A DNA stretch of 64,000 bases, taken from contig NZ_FNOT01000002.1 of assembly GCF_900107105.1 (NCBI RefSeq), forward strand, positions 490,792 through 554,791, in the 5' to 3' direction. Below the pieces are notes generated by a model that did no database searches, was not told the origin of the DNA, and saw nothing but the letters and a program-made list of their open reading frames with translations. The position numbers and the translations under genes are program-made. Source of the stretch: Geodermatophilus africanus. Its GTDB lineage: Bacteria; Actinomycetota; Actinomycetes; Mycobacteriales; Geodermatophilaceae. Positions 46,487-55,229 of the stretch are shown piece after piece. Every line of letters starts with the position of its first letter. The first letter of the stretch is position 1.

Positions 46487-48325
46487 ATGACCGACATCTC
46501 GATCGCCGACCACGGTCTGATCGGGGACCTGCAGACGGCCGCCCTGGTCAGCACGGACGGATCGGTCGACTGGCTGTGCTGTCCGCGCTTCGACTCCCCC
46601 AGCGTGTTCGGTGGCCTGCTGGACCCACGGGGTGGGCACTTCCGAATCCATCCCGCCGTCCCGGGCTCCCGAGTGCGGCAGATGTACCTCCCGGACACCG
46701 CCGTGCTCATCACCCGGTTCCTCACCGAGGCCGGGGTGGGTGAGGTGGTCGACTTCATGCCGCCCGCCGATGGCGCGGCGACCAACCAACACCGCCTGGT
46801 CCGGATGGTGCGCTGCGTCCGCGGCCGGATGCGCTTCGCGGTCGAGCTCGCGCCCCGGTTCGACTACGGGCGCTCTCCGCACGCCGTGCACCGGACCGAG
46901 CACGGCGCCGTCTTCCACACCGACGCACTGACGCTGACCCTGCACCCGGTGCGCGAGCCCGACGACCCGCGGCTGTTGACGGACGTCGGTCTCCACGACG
47001 GCGACGTCCACGCAGCCATCGCACTCACCGCTGGTGACGTCCGCGGGGTGGTGCTGGAGTTCGGCGCCGACGGACCACCGCGGGAGATCCGGGTGGCCGA
47101 GGTCCACCGGCTGTTCGACGACACCGTGGCGTACTGGCGTTCCTGGCTGGCCCGGTCGACCTACACCGGACGGTGGCGGGAGACGGTGCAGCGGTCGGCG
47201 ATCACGCTCAAGCTGATGACCTACGCGCCGACCGGTGGGCTGGTTGCCGCTCCCACCACGAGCCTGCCCGAGCAAGTCGGCGGCGAGCGCAACTGGGACT
47301 ACCGCTACACCTGGGTCCGGGATGCCGCCCTCGCGGTCAGCGCCCTGCTCCGCCTCGGCTTCGTGGCGGAGTCGGTGGGGTTCGCCGTGTGGCTGCGGGA
47401 CCGGGTCACCGCACGGGCGGGCGACGGCGAACGGTTGAAGATCATGTACCGGGTCGACGGATCGGCCGAGATCGAGGAGGAGTGCCTGGAGCACTGGGTG
47501 GGCTTTCGCGGTTCGCGACCCGTCCGCATCGGCAACGGCGCCGCCCGTCAGCTGCAGCTCGACGTCTTCGGCGAGGCCATGGACAGCCTCTTCCTCGCCG
47601 ATCGGTGCGGTCTGCCGATCGGTCACCGCGGCTGGCAGGAGATACGGGGTCTGTTGGACTGGCTCACCGGACAGTGGAACCAGCCGGAGGAGGGTATCTG
47701 GGAGACCCGCGGCGGACGCAAGGACTTCACCTACGGCCGGCTGATGAGCTGGGTGGCCTTCGACCGCGGGATCCGGCTGGCGCAGCGGCATGGGCGCCCG
47801 GCGGATCTCGGCCGCTGGACCGCCGCCCGCGACGAGATCTACGAGCAGATCCACGACCATGGCTGGAGCACGCGGAGGCAGGCCTTCGTTCAGCACTTCG
47901 ACGACGAGGTGCTGGACTCTGCCCTGCTCCGCATGCCCGCGGTCGGCTTCATGACCCCGCACGACCCCCTGTGGACCAGCACGATGCGCGCAATCGAGGA
48001 GGAGCTCGTCGCCGACAGCCTCGTCTACCGGTACAACCCCGAGACCTCGCCCGACGGCCTGGCCGGCTCGGAGGGGACCTTCTCGCTGTGCTCCTTCCTC
48101 TACGTCGACGCACTCGCCCGCAGCGGCCGGCTCGACGACGCCCGGCTCGCGTTCGAGAAGATGGTCACCTACGCCAGCCCCCTCGGCCTCTACTCAGAGG
48201 AGATCGATGCGACCGGCGAGCAGATCGGCAACTTCCCGCAGGCCTTCACCCACCTTGCACTCATTGAGGCCGCCGTCACCCTCAACGAGGCACTCGATGC
48301 GCGGCGCGACGGTGACGCTCGGTGA
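46487..48325 (+). CDS. GH15 family glucoamylase/trehalase-like hydrolase
   Basis: 612 aa. The N-terminal beta-sandwich begins MTDISIADHGLIGDLQTAAL with STDGSVDWLCCPRFDSPSVF. The (alpha/alpha)6 barrel shows NWDYRYTWVRDAALAVSALL, PEEGIWETRGGRKDFTYGRL and SWVAFDRGIRLAQR. The general acid Glu is expected in EEGIWETRGG and the base Glu in GLAGSEGTFSLCSFLYVDAL. This is the layout of actinobacterial GH15 enzymes, of which the mycobacterial trehalase is the known member. ATG at 46487. Together with the nearby glucose-6-phosphate dehydrogenase it would fit trehalose or glucan turnover feeding NADPH. Confidence 0.93.
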   Translation: MTDISIADHGLIGDLQTAALVSTDGSVDWLCCPRFDSPSVFGGLLDPRGGHFRIHPAVPGSRVRQMYLPDTAVLITRFLTEAGVGEVVDFMPPADGAATNQHRLVRMVRCVRGRMRFAVELAPRFDYGRSPHAVHRTEHGAVFHTDALTLTLHPVREPDDPRLLTDVGLHDGDVHAAIALTAGDVRGVVLEFGADGPPREIRVAEVHRLFDDTVAYWRSWLARSTYTGRWRETVQRSAITLKLMTYAPTGGLVAAPTTSLPEQVGGERNWDYRYTWVRDAALAVSALLRLGFVAESVGFAVWLRDRVTARAGDGERLKIMYRVDGSAEIEEECLEHWVGFRGSRPVRIGNGAARQLQLDVFGEAMDSLFLADRCGLPIGHRGWQEIRGLLDWLTGQWNQPEEGIWETRGGRKDFTYGRLMSWVAFDRGIRLAQRHGRPADLGRWTAARDEIYEQIHDHGWSTRRQAFVQHFDDEVLDSALLRMPAVGFMTPHDPLWTSTMRAIEEELVADSLVYRYNPETSPDGLAGSEGTFSLCSFLYVDALARSGRLDDARLAFEKMVTYASPLGLYSEEIDATGEQIGNFPQAFTHLALIEAAVTLNEALDARRDGDAR

Positions 48326-48449
48326 GCAATCCCAGCCGAACGACGTCGGTGTTGCCAGAGGCAGCGGGTGATCGCGGCGGCGCAGTCGTCGTGAACGATC
48401 CGAGCGTCCGCCAACCGATACACGCGGACCCGCGAGCGCCTCGACCGCA

Positions 48450-49308
48450 CCACCGGAGGCCACCTGTATTGCCGAGGTCATTTGATCAATCAGGCAATGG
48501 CCCTCGCCGCCCCGGCCTTCCTGCTGCTGATCCCAGCACTGGCCACGCACTAGCCCTGCTGACCCTCGGTGCCACCGACGGCGCGGGCGAGGAGTGGGCC
48601 CGACGCTCGGATTGTCCGCAGCCGCGACCAAGGACGTGCAGCTGCTGCTCTCCGCCCGGAACACCGTTCGTGAAACGAGTACGGAACTCGGTGCACTACT
48701 CACCCTCCTGTCGGCCCACTCCTGGCCCAAGGCCTTCCACCATGGCCACGAGATCGCCGGGCGTCTGCCCCCCTCGGTCGACGAAGACTGTGGCGCCGCT
48801 GGCTGTGGCTGACGACCTTCGTTCTCGGCGGAGCCCTGTCGGGGCCTCGGCGCCACTCGTCACCGGCTGGGGTCCGAACCGTCCTGCTGGTCGCCATGGG
48901 ACTCCCGCGGTTCACTCGGTGGAGCTGGTGGACCCACACCTCCTGCTGAGCGGTCGCGTGCCCTTGCGCCGGCTGCTGCCCGCGGCGATCGCCACCGGGA
49001 TGGGGCTAATCGGCCGGCGGCCGGCGGCCGGCGTCTACCTGTCGACCTCGATCACTCAGCACGTCCGCGAGTACGGGCCGCCGGGCACCGGGTTCATCCT
49101 GCTCTCCTGGCTGATAGCGCTCCACGTCATGTTGCTCGGGTCCGCCCTGCTGGGCGCCGTCCTCGAGGAGCACCGACCGCGCCAGCAGCCAGCCCCGAGG
49201 ACACGGGTCCCCCCTGCTCACAGTTTGCGGGCCCGCCTCCTACGCCAGCACCCGCCTGACCTCTCCCCGCAACGACCCCAATTCGCGCGACAACCCGAAG
49301 CGCGATGA
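48450..49308 (+). pseudogene. YihY/BrkB-type membrane protein, decayed
   Basis: Pieces in several frames follow the YihY order. An N-terminal scrap LINQAMALAAPAFLLLIPAL comes first, then GLSAAATKDVQLLLSARNTV with LGALLTLLSAHSWPKAFHHG. LTTFVLGGALSG and VELVDPHLLLSGRVPLRRLL follow, then PAAIATGMGLIGRRPAAGVY and GPPGTGFILLSWLIALHVML with LLGAVLEEHRPR. At least four shifts separate them. The family is an inner-membrane protein of poorly known role (once called ribonuclease BN). An open frame overlaps the GH15 stop by 4 bases, so the gene was probably once part of that operon. Confidence 0.7.
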
Positions 49309-49326
49309 TTCGAGAGGCGAGATCTC

Positions 49327-50688
49327 ATGATTGAGCGAATGGTCATCTTCGGTGCCTCCGGCGATCTCACAAGCCGCCTGCTGATGCCGGCCGTCGCTCA
49401 GCTGACCGAGGCCGGGCTCCTGTCCCCGGGCCTGAGGATCGTCGGCTGCGCCAGCACCGACCGCTCAACCGAGGACTTCTGTGCGCACATCGCCGCTGAG
49501 CTGAAAGAGCACGCCGCCGTGCCGGCGGCCACCCGCGATGCCGTCGTACGCATGCTCAGCTACCAGTCCGCCGACGTCACCAGCGCCGAGGACGTGCGCC
49601 GAGTGATCGGCGAGGACCATCCGGACACGCTGGTCTACCTCGCGCTGCCGCCGTTCTTACTGCCGTCCGCGCTGTCGGCCCTGGCCACCACCGGACTGAG
49701 GACCTCGGACGCGCTGGCGATCGAGAAGCCCTTCGGTTCCGACCTCACCTCGGCGCGGCAGCTCAACGAGATTCTCCGCCTCCAACTGCCCGAACCCACG
49801 ATCTTCCGAATCGATCACTTCCTGTCCAACGAGCTCATTCACCGCGTCATTGCCCTGCGGTTTCTCAACCGAATCTTCGAGCCGATCTGGAACGCGATGC
49901 ACGTTGAGCGAGTGGACATCAGCTGGCTGGAGACCCTGACCCTGGAGGGCCGTGCGCGCTACTACGACGGCGCCGGCGCCCTGAAGGACATGGTGCAAAA
50001 CCACCTCATGGAGGTCATGACGCTGGTCCTCATGGAAACCCCGGCCCGCCTGGACGCCGACTCCTTCCGCAGCGTGCGGGTCGAGGCGCTGCGGTCAGTG
50101 GCCACACCGCTGCCGGAGCGGATACGTAGCACATCGGTTCGCGCCCGCTACACCGCCGGCAGGATCGGATCACGACAGGTGCCCTCCTACGTCGACGAGC
50201 CCGGCGTCGACCCCAGCCGCAACACCGAGACCTACGCCTCTCTAACCGTCGAGGTGAACCACCCGCGATGGGCCGGTGTGCCGTTCACCCTGCGGTCGGG
50301 CAAGGCTCAGCCGGTGCCCTCCGCCGAGATCGCTCTCCACTTCCGTCCCCTGCCCCGCTACGTGCTCGACCGGTGGCCCGGAGTGGAACCGAATGTCCTC
50401 CGGCTCGGGCTGAAGGAGCCGTACGTGCGCCTGGGTACGACGCTCAACGGCCCGGAGCGGACCACCCAGAGCTGCCAGCTCGAGGCGTGCTCCACGCCAC
50501 CTCAATTTCCCGCCTATGCCCACCTGATCCTGCAGATGCTGAACAATCAACCGATGCTGTTTATCCGCGGGGACGAAGTCGAGGAGGCCTGGCGCATCGT
50601 CGATCCAGTAATGAAGGCGTGGTCGGGGGGAAACGTTCCGCTGCAGGAGTACGCCGCCGGCACAGCACCCCCCGGCCCCGCACGCTGA
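49327..50688 (+). CDS. zwf: Glucose-6-phosphate dehydrogenase, atypical
   Basis: 453 aa. Rossmann start MVIFGASGDLTSRLLMPAVA and core LAIEKPFGSDLTSARQLNEI are G6PDH. The substrate loop is FRIDHFLSNELIHR, where classic enzymes have RIDHYLGKE: Asp163-His164 are kept but the Lys is Asn168. The NADP-loop Lys of GASGDLxK is Ser16. The catalytic base His226 is present in GALKDMVQNHLMEVM. The C-terminal half (TETYASLTVEVNHPRWAGVP, PFTLRSGKAQ) is normal. Slightly shorter than the 480-510 aa of standard Zwf. It may be an altered-specificity paralogue. ATG at 49327 follows GAGAGGCGAG. Confidence 0.85.
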   Translation: MIERMVIFGASGDLTSRLLMPAVAQLTEAGLLSPGLRIVGCASTDRSTEDFCAHIAAELKEHAAVPAATRDAVVRMLSYQSADVTSAEDVRRVIGEDHPDTLVYLALPPFLLPSALSALATTGLRTSDALAIEKPFGSDLTSARQLNEILRLQLPEPTIFRIDHFLSNELIHRVIALRFLNRIFEPIWNAMHVERVDISWLETLTLEGRARYYDGAGALKDMVQNHLMEVMTLVLMETPARLDADSFRSVRVEALRSVATPLPERIRSTSVRARYTAGRIGSRQVPSYVDEPGVDPSRNTETYASLTVEVNHPRWAGVPFTLRSGKAQPVPSAEIALHFRPLPRYVLDRWPGVEPNVLRLGLKEPYVRLGTTLNGPERTTQSCQLEACSTPPQFPAYAHLILQMLNNQPMLFIRGDEVEEAWRIVDPVMKAWSGGNVPLQEYAAGTAPPGPAR

Positions 50689-50735
50689 GCCAGTCCCTGA
50701 GCTGTGTCAAGGGTCTTGGACAGGTCCTCGCGTGA

Positions 50736-50870
50736 TCAGGCCGCAGCGGTTGCCGCGTTGCGGTGGTCCGGGAGGGCTTCGAGCGGGGTTCGGTGGCCCA
50801 GGGTGGAGTGCAGCCTGCGCCGGTTGTAGAAGACCTCGATGTATTCGGCGACGCCGAATCGGGTTCTGGC
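50736..50870 (-). pseudogene. IS3-family transposase OrfB, C-terminal tip
   Basis: The minus strand encodes FGVAEYIEVFYNRRRLHSTL then GHRTPLEALPDHRNAATA and TGA. YNxxRxHSxLGxxxPxE is the invariant end of IS3-family integrase cores. The upstream 250 codons are gone; the break coincides with the edge of the repeat at 50872. Confidence 0.85.
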
Positions 50871-50871
50871 G

Positions 50872-51070
50872 TAGAGAGGCTGCGATCCGGTGCCGAATCT
50901 GGGTCGTCGCGTCGACAGAGCGACCGCCAGGTCGCTCTGACCTGGGCAGGAGTCGAATGTTCACCATGCAGGTGGAGGGCACAGTGGTTGCCCAGGAGGA
51001 CCGACTCCGGCCTCTGGTGCCCATGACCCCAGATCAGGCTGAGCGAAGCCAACTTTGCACGGGCCCTGGG
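50872..51070. repeat. Diverged non-coding repeat, copy B
   Basis: Starts GTAGAGAG right at the broken IS3 transposase and ends near the ACGGGCCCT box. Shares long interrupted identity with copy A (6407-6610), best around GACCGCCAGGTCGCTCTGAC. No gene recognised inside. Confidence 0.6.
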
Positions 51071-51116
51071 GGCCGGGTGCCCTGTCGCGGATGTACCGGT
51101 GGTCCGACGGCGCAAC

Positions 51117-51827
51117 TCACGGTGTGTAGTTGCTGAACGGGCCTCCGACCCGGTCATAGGTGTTGCCGAGCTCGTCTTGGGTGATCCGCGCGGTGCCGTT
51201 GTCCGGGGTGAGGACGAGATTGGAGCCGAGCACCATGGTGCGGAACCGCCAGCCGGGCCGCGGCTGGAGGCTGTCGCCGAGGCCGGAGAGGCCGTCGTAG
51301 GTCTGGTTCGGGTCAACCATGAGGCTGGCGGACTTCATCACCCAGGAGTGGCCGTCCGCGTCGTCGAGGATGAACGCCGGGGAGCCGGCGTTGATCCCGA
51401 AGCTCGTGTCCCGACGACCGGTCATCGGCGTGTAGGGGACGCTCCCCTGCGCGCCCACCTCCTTGGGAACGTCCAGCCACATGACCCAGCGCGCTCTCAG
51501 CCCGTGGAAGTCACGCTCCGCGCCGGCCATCCCCTCCATCCAGTCCAGCGTCCACAGCCGCGGCCCGTTCCTGAATGCGCCGAGCACGCCGTACTCGTCT
51601 TTCAGGGCCTCGACGTCAAGTTGGTCGACGAGCTGCTGGGGGGAGCTGTCCCCGGTATCAGCGGGGTCGTTGAGCCCGGACGTGTTGTAGACCGCGGCGA
51701 TCAGCTGCCCGCTGGCGGCGTCGGCGTCGATCAGAAAGATCTCGGTGTAGCGCCGGCCACGGACGCCGTCGGAACGCCTGAGCGTGGCACCGACGTCGTC
51801 GGGGGGCAGATTGGTGGCGAGGGTCAT
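51117..51827 (-). CDS. Conserved hypothetical protein, 236 aa
   Basis: Soluble, no signal peptide or membrane helix. Begins MTLATNLPPDDVGATLRRSD. Segments such as RGRRYTEIFLIDADAASGQL, YNTSGLNDPADTGDSSPQQL, GPRLWTLDWMEGMAGAERDF and FGINAGSPAFILDDADGHSW look strongly conserved (Trp/Gly/Asp-rich), ending GNTYDRVGGPFSNY. ATG at 51825-51827 has AGAGGA about 9 bases upstream. I do not recognise a characterised family; the pattern suggests a beta-rich enzyme or binding protein. Confidence 0.7.
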   Translation of the reverse strand: MTLATNLPPDDVGATLRRSDGVRGRRYTEIFLIDADAASGQLIAAVYNTSGLNDPADTGDSSPQQLVDQLDVEALKDEYGVLGAFRNGPRLWTLDWMEGMAGAERDFHGLRARWVMWLDVPKEVGAQGSVPYTPMTGRRDTSFGINAGSPAFILDDADGHSWVMKSASLMVDPNQTYDGLSGLGDSLQPRPGWRFRTMVLGSNLVLTPDNGTARITQDELGNTYDRVGGPFSNYTP

Positions 51828-52870
51828 CGCGCGTCTCCTCTGTGCGGCCTGCTTCTGTGTCGTCGGTCTGCGGCTCGGTGGTCACGGGCATCTTGGAAAG
51901 TCGGGGCAGGCCCACTCCGCGGCGATCACTGCGGCGGGCCGCAGTCGAACGCCCGAGGCTGGGGCGTCGTGGCCTACGGCCCCCAGGACGAGGCGGCATG
52001 CGCGAGCTCGGCCTCTGAGGTGTTGGTGTCGTATAGCGCGCTCGGCTCCGTGTAGCGCGTTGAGCGCGACGCCCCCTCCACGGTCTGCGGAAGGTCGCAA
52101 CCGACGCCGAGCACGCTGGGATGGTTGGCCTCGCGCCGCAGGTCGCGGCCTTACCAGCACGCTGCCGACGCCCGGATAGCGGCCATGGCGCTCTCGTCCC
52201 CACTGAATTGGCGGTAGAGATCAGCGGTAGAGGCATCGTGGTGCCGCCCACAACCCCGGCGCAATCCCCGGCCGGATCAGCCGTACGCCGTAACGGGGCG
52301 GCGGGCACCTTTAGCACGTGGCCGGGCGCGCCCGGTGCGTAGCGCGCCGATGTGCCATCCCTTCTGCCGCCTAGCCGCCGCGAACAGATCCCCTGTCCCA
52401 GTCACGAGGCGGACGAGGTTGGTAGGCCAGCTTCGAGAACCCCGCAGGCAACAGGCCACGGCGTCGACACCAACTCCGGCGCCCACTTCGCAGTGCTCGT
52501 GTTCCTCGGGAAGGGTGGGCCGAAGGCCCATCCCGCAGGGACGCACAGCGCCCTATCTGTGGAGGAGCCCCGGTCAATCGGGTCCATTCCTTGACCCCGT
52601 CCGGCGGTTTGGGATCGTGCCGGCCTGCAGCCGAGGTCAAGGTGGAGCGCCTCACCGGACGAACGACCTTGACCGCGGCGAGGACCGGCACACCATGACC
52701 GCGGCCGAGGGCAGGGTCAGCGTGGTGGGTCGATGCGCGGCTCCCGGTCCGGCGGCGCGCCGGTGATCGCAAGGTCGGGGATGCGGTGCGCGGGCGCCCA
52801 GCCTTGTCTCGGTGCGCGCAGCCCAGGGTCGGTGCGGCTGCGGCGACATGACGATGGCGAACCCCTCGAA
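51828..52870. other. Long region without a supported gene
   Basis: About 1 kb with open frames on all strands but no family resemblance. Codon-position bias is weak. The tRNA-like sequence starts at its right end. Confidence 0.35.
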
Positions 52871-52918
52871 CGTGACTGGGGGTCAAGGGGTCGCAGGTTC
52901 AAATCCTGTCAGCCCGAC
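52871..52918 (+). other. tRNA 3'-half-like sequence (Pro GGG-like), possible attachment-site relic
   Basis: CGTGA-CTGGGGG-TCAAG can fold as an imperfect anticodon arm with loop CTGGGGG (anticodon GGG, Pro). A perfect T arm follows (GCAGG TTCAAAT CCTGT, 52893-52909) and then an acceptor-like CAGCCCGA. No matching 5' acceptor and D arm lie at the right distance upstream. A tRNA 3' half alone is what integrating elements leave at their far junction. Confidence 0.5.
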
Positions 52919-52995
52919 AGCGGGAAACCGCAGCTCAGGGGTCGTTCCGGAGAGATCCGGAGCGGTCAAGTCCGCTGGCGTGGTGTTTGACGGCT

Positions 52996-54327
52996 ACCGC
53001 GTGATCTTCATGTCTGGTCAGGCGCTGAGCGCCGGGATGGTCGGGGCGGTCACCTCCTCGGTGGCGGGTTGGTCAGCCGCGTTGGTGACAGAGCGGACGC
53101 GGCAGCGGGCGAGGACATCGACGCCGAGGTAGCGGCGGCCTTCGGTCCATTCATCGTGCTGCTCGGCCAGCACGGCGCCGACCAGCCGGATCAGGGCGTC
53201 GCGGTCGGGGAAGATGCCCACCACGTCGGTGCGCCGGCGGATCTCGCGGTTGAGCCGCTCGTTGGGGTTGTTGCTCCAAATCTGCCGCCACACCTCCTTC
53301 GGGAAGGCGGTGAAGGCCAGCAGATCGGCGCGCGCGGCCTCCAGGTGCTCGGCCACGCGGGGCAGCTTGTCGGTCAGGGCGTCGAGCACCCGGTCGAACT
53401 GGGCGTGCACCGAGGCGGCATCGGGTTGGTCGTAGACCGAGTGCAGCAGTGCGCGCACCCACGGCCAGGACGCCTTGGGGGTCACCGCCATCAGGTTCGC
53501 CGCGTAGTGGGTCCGACACCTCTGCCCGGCCGCACCGGGCACCGCCGCGCCGGCCGCGTCGACCAGCCCGCGGTGCGCATCGCTGGTGACCAGAGCCACC
53601 CCGGTGAGCCCGCGGGCGGTCAGATCGCGGAAGAACGCCAGCCAGCCGGCGCCGTCCTCGGCGGAGGTGACCTGCAGGCCCAGGATCTCCCGGTGCCCGT
53701 CGCCGTTGACCCCGGTGGCCACCAGGGCGTGCACGTTCACGACGCGGCCGCCCTCGCGGACCTTGAGCACCAGGGCGTCGGCGGCCACGAACGTGTAAGG
53801 CCCCTGGTCGAGGGGCCGGTGGCGGAACGCCGCGACCTGCTCGTCGAGGTCGCGCGCCATCTCGGACACCTGCGACCTGCTCAACCGGGTGATCCCCAGG
53901 GACTCCACCAGCTTCTCCATCCGCCGGGTCGAGACGCCCAGCAGATAGCAGGTCGCCACCACGGTGGTCAGCGCCCGCTCGGCGCGCCGACGGGGCTCGA
54001 GCAGCCAGTCGGGGAAGTACGAGCCGGCCCGCAGCTTCGGGATCGCCAGGTCCAGCGTGCCGGCGCGGGTATCGAACTCCCGAGGCCGGTAGCCGTTGCG
54101 GGTGTTGATCCGCTCGGCCGAGCGGACGCCGTACCCGGCGCCGCAGACCGCATCGGCCTCGGCGGACATGAGCGTGTTGATGAAGGTGGTGAGCATCTGC
54201 CGCAGCAGGTCCGGGCTGGCCTGGGCCAGCTGCTCGTCCAGAAAGCGGGCAGGGTCGATACTGCTGGGAGCGGTCATCGCGTCGAACTCCTGAAGGACTG
54301 TGAGAGGTCTCCAGAAGATCACGCGGT
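52996..54327 (-). mobile_element. IS256-family insertion sequence
   Basis: Perfect 14-bp inverted repeats ACCGCGTGATCTTC (52996-53009) and GAAGATCACGCGGT (54314-54327), extendable outward with one mismatch, bracket one transposase gene. I could not see a direct target repeat at the ends, so one end may be imprecise or the element may sit at a rearrangement. Confidence 0.85.
53018..54277 (-). CDS. IS256-family transposase
   Basis: 419 aa, full length for the family. Motifs: RNGYRPREFDTRAGTLDLAI, PKLRAGSYFPDWLLEPRRRA, TYFVAADAL-type strand (YTFVAADALVLKVREGG, first Asp), GVALVTSDAHRGLVDAAGAA (second Asp), QRCRTHYAANLMA and IWSNNPNERLNREIRRRTDV (Glu). All DDE residues are present, so it could be active. 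ATG at 54275-54277. Inside the inverted repeats listed for the element. Confidence 0.95.
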   Translation of the reverse strand: MTAPSSIDPARFLDEQLAQASPDLLRQMLTTFINTLMSAEADAVCGAGYGVRSAERINTRNGYRPREFDTRAGTLDLAIPKLRAGSYFPDWLLEPRRRAERALTTVVATCYLLGVSTRRMEKLVESLGITRLSRSQVSEMARDLDEQVAAFRHRPLDQGPYTFVAADALVLKVREGGRVVNVHALVATGVNGDGHREILGLQVTSAEDGAGWLAFFRDLTARGLTGVALVTSDAHRGLVDAAGAAVPGAAGQRCRTHYAANLMAVTPKASWPWVRALLHSVYDQPDAASVHAQFDRVLDALTDKLPRVAEHLEAARADLLAFTAFPKEVWRQIWSNNPNERLNREIRRRTDVVGIFPDRDALIRLVGAVLAEQHDEWTEGRRYLGVDVLARCRVRSVTNAADQPATEEVTAPTIPALSA

Positions 54328-54382
54328 GGCCGCCTCGACGTTCAGGGCCCGCTGCTCAGCGGGGCCGTCGCACACCACTCTG

Positions 54383-55228
54383 ATGGACGCCACTGGCCAG
54401 ATCGAGGCGGCCGAGGCCGATGGACGCAAGGTCGCGATTAGGACGAGCCAAGGCCAGGCATTCTCGTTCGCGGTCGGCAAGGCCGAGGCCTCACGTGCGG
54501 TCGCCGCCATCACCCGTCTGTCCTCCGGCGCCCCTGACCCCAGTGTGGACGCAGGTCTGGACTCCGCTCGAGCGGCGAGCGATGCCAACGAGGCAGCCTG
54601 GGATGCCGTCCCCATCGCCGGGTCCGCCACCAAGAACAGGGTCAACAGGGCCACATGGAGGCTTCTCCGGGCGGCGGCCTACGACGGCGAGGTCCCACTG
54701 TTCATCATCACCGGGGACGACGGCACGGGAGTGCTGGCTGGGTTCACTGACCGTTGCATGATCATCAAGGCTGGCTTGGTGACGAGCGCCCTTGCGGGGT
54801 CCTTCGGCGGCTCGCGCCAGACGACCTTCCACTACTCGCAGATCACCGGGGTTGAGTACAACTCCGGCCTGATGCTGGGCGTCCTCGAGATTCTCACCGC
54901 CAGCTACAACGGAACGGCCAACAAGGACCCCTGGCGCGGCATCACCGCCGGTCGAAACAAGGACGCCAACAACCCAGAAGCGCTGTCGAACACGCTGCCG
55001 CTGGCCAAGGTCGGCTACCAGAACGCTCAAGGGCACATCAATGAATTGCGCCGTCTGGTCAGCACCTCGAAGCAGGTTCAGGTCACGGTTCAGTCACCGG
55101 CGTCTTCAGACGGTGGCGGCAACCTGGCCAGCGAGCTGAGCAAGCTGGCAGAGCTCAGACAGCAGGGTCTGCTGGATGATGTCGAGTTCGCTGAGGCCAA
55201 GAAGGCAGTGCTCGCTAAGTTCTCCTAG
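54383..55228 (+). CDS. SHOCT-domain protein with PH-like region, possibly 5'-truncated
   Basis: 281 aa. The middle part (GVLAGFTDRCMIIKAGLVTS, TTFHYSQITGVEYNSGLMLG) resembles the short bacterial PH-like fold often linked to SHOCT domains. The C terminus LASELSKLAELRQQGLLDDV then EFAEAKKAVLAKFS is a SHOCT helical hairpin. The N terminus begins about 55 bases after the IS256 end without a ribosome-binding site, so the original start may have been lost. The TAG stop lies inside the target duplication of the following IS481 element. Function unknown. Confidence 0.75.
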   Translation: MDATGQIEAAEADGRKVAIRTSQGQAFSFAVGKAEASRAVAAITRLSSGAPDPSVDAGLDSARAASDANEAAWDAVPIAGSATKNRVNRATWRLLRAAAYDGEVPLFIITGDDGTGVLAGFTDRCMIIKAGLVTSALAGSFGGSRQTTFHYSQITGVEYNSGLMLGVLEILTASYNGTANKDPWRGITAGRNKDANNPEALSNTLPLAKVGYQNAQGHINELRRLVSTSKQVQVTVQSPASSDGGGNLASELSKLAELRQQGLLDDVEFAEAKKAVLAKFS

Positions 55229-55229
55229 C

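Noticed and set aside
48322..48600. Start of an apparent GTG gene overlapping the GH15 stop
   Set aside because: The open frame reaches 49308 but only its last third matches YihY; other parts match in different frames, so it is treated as a pseudogene.
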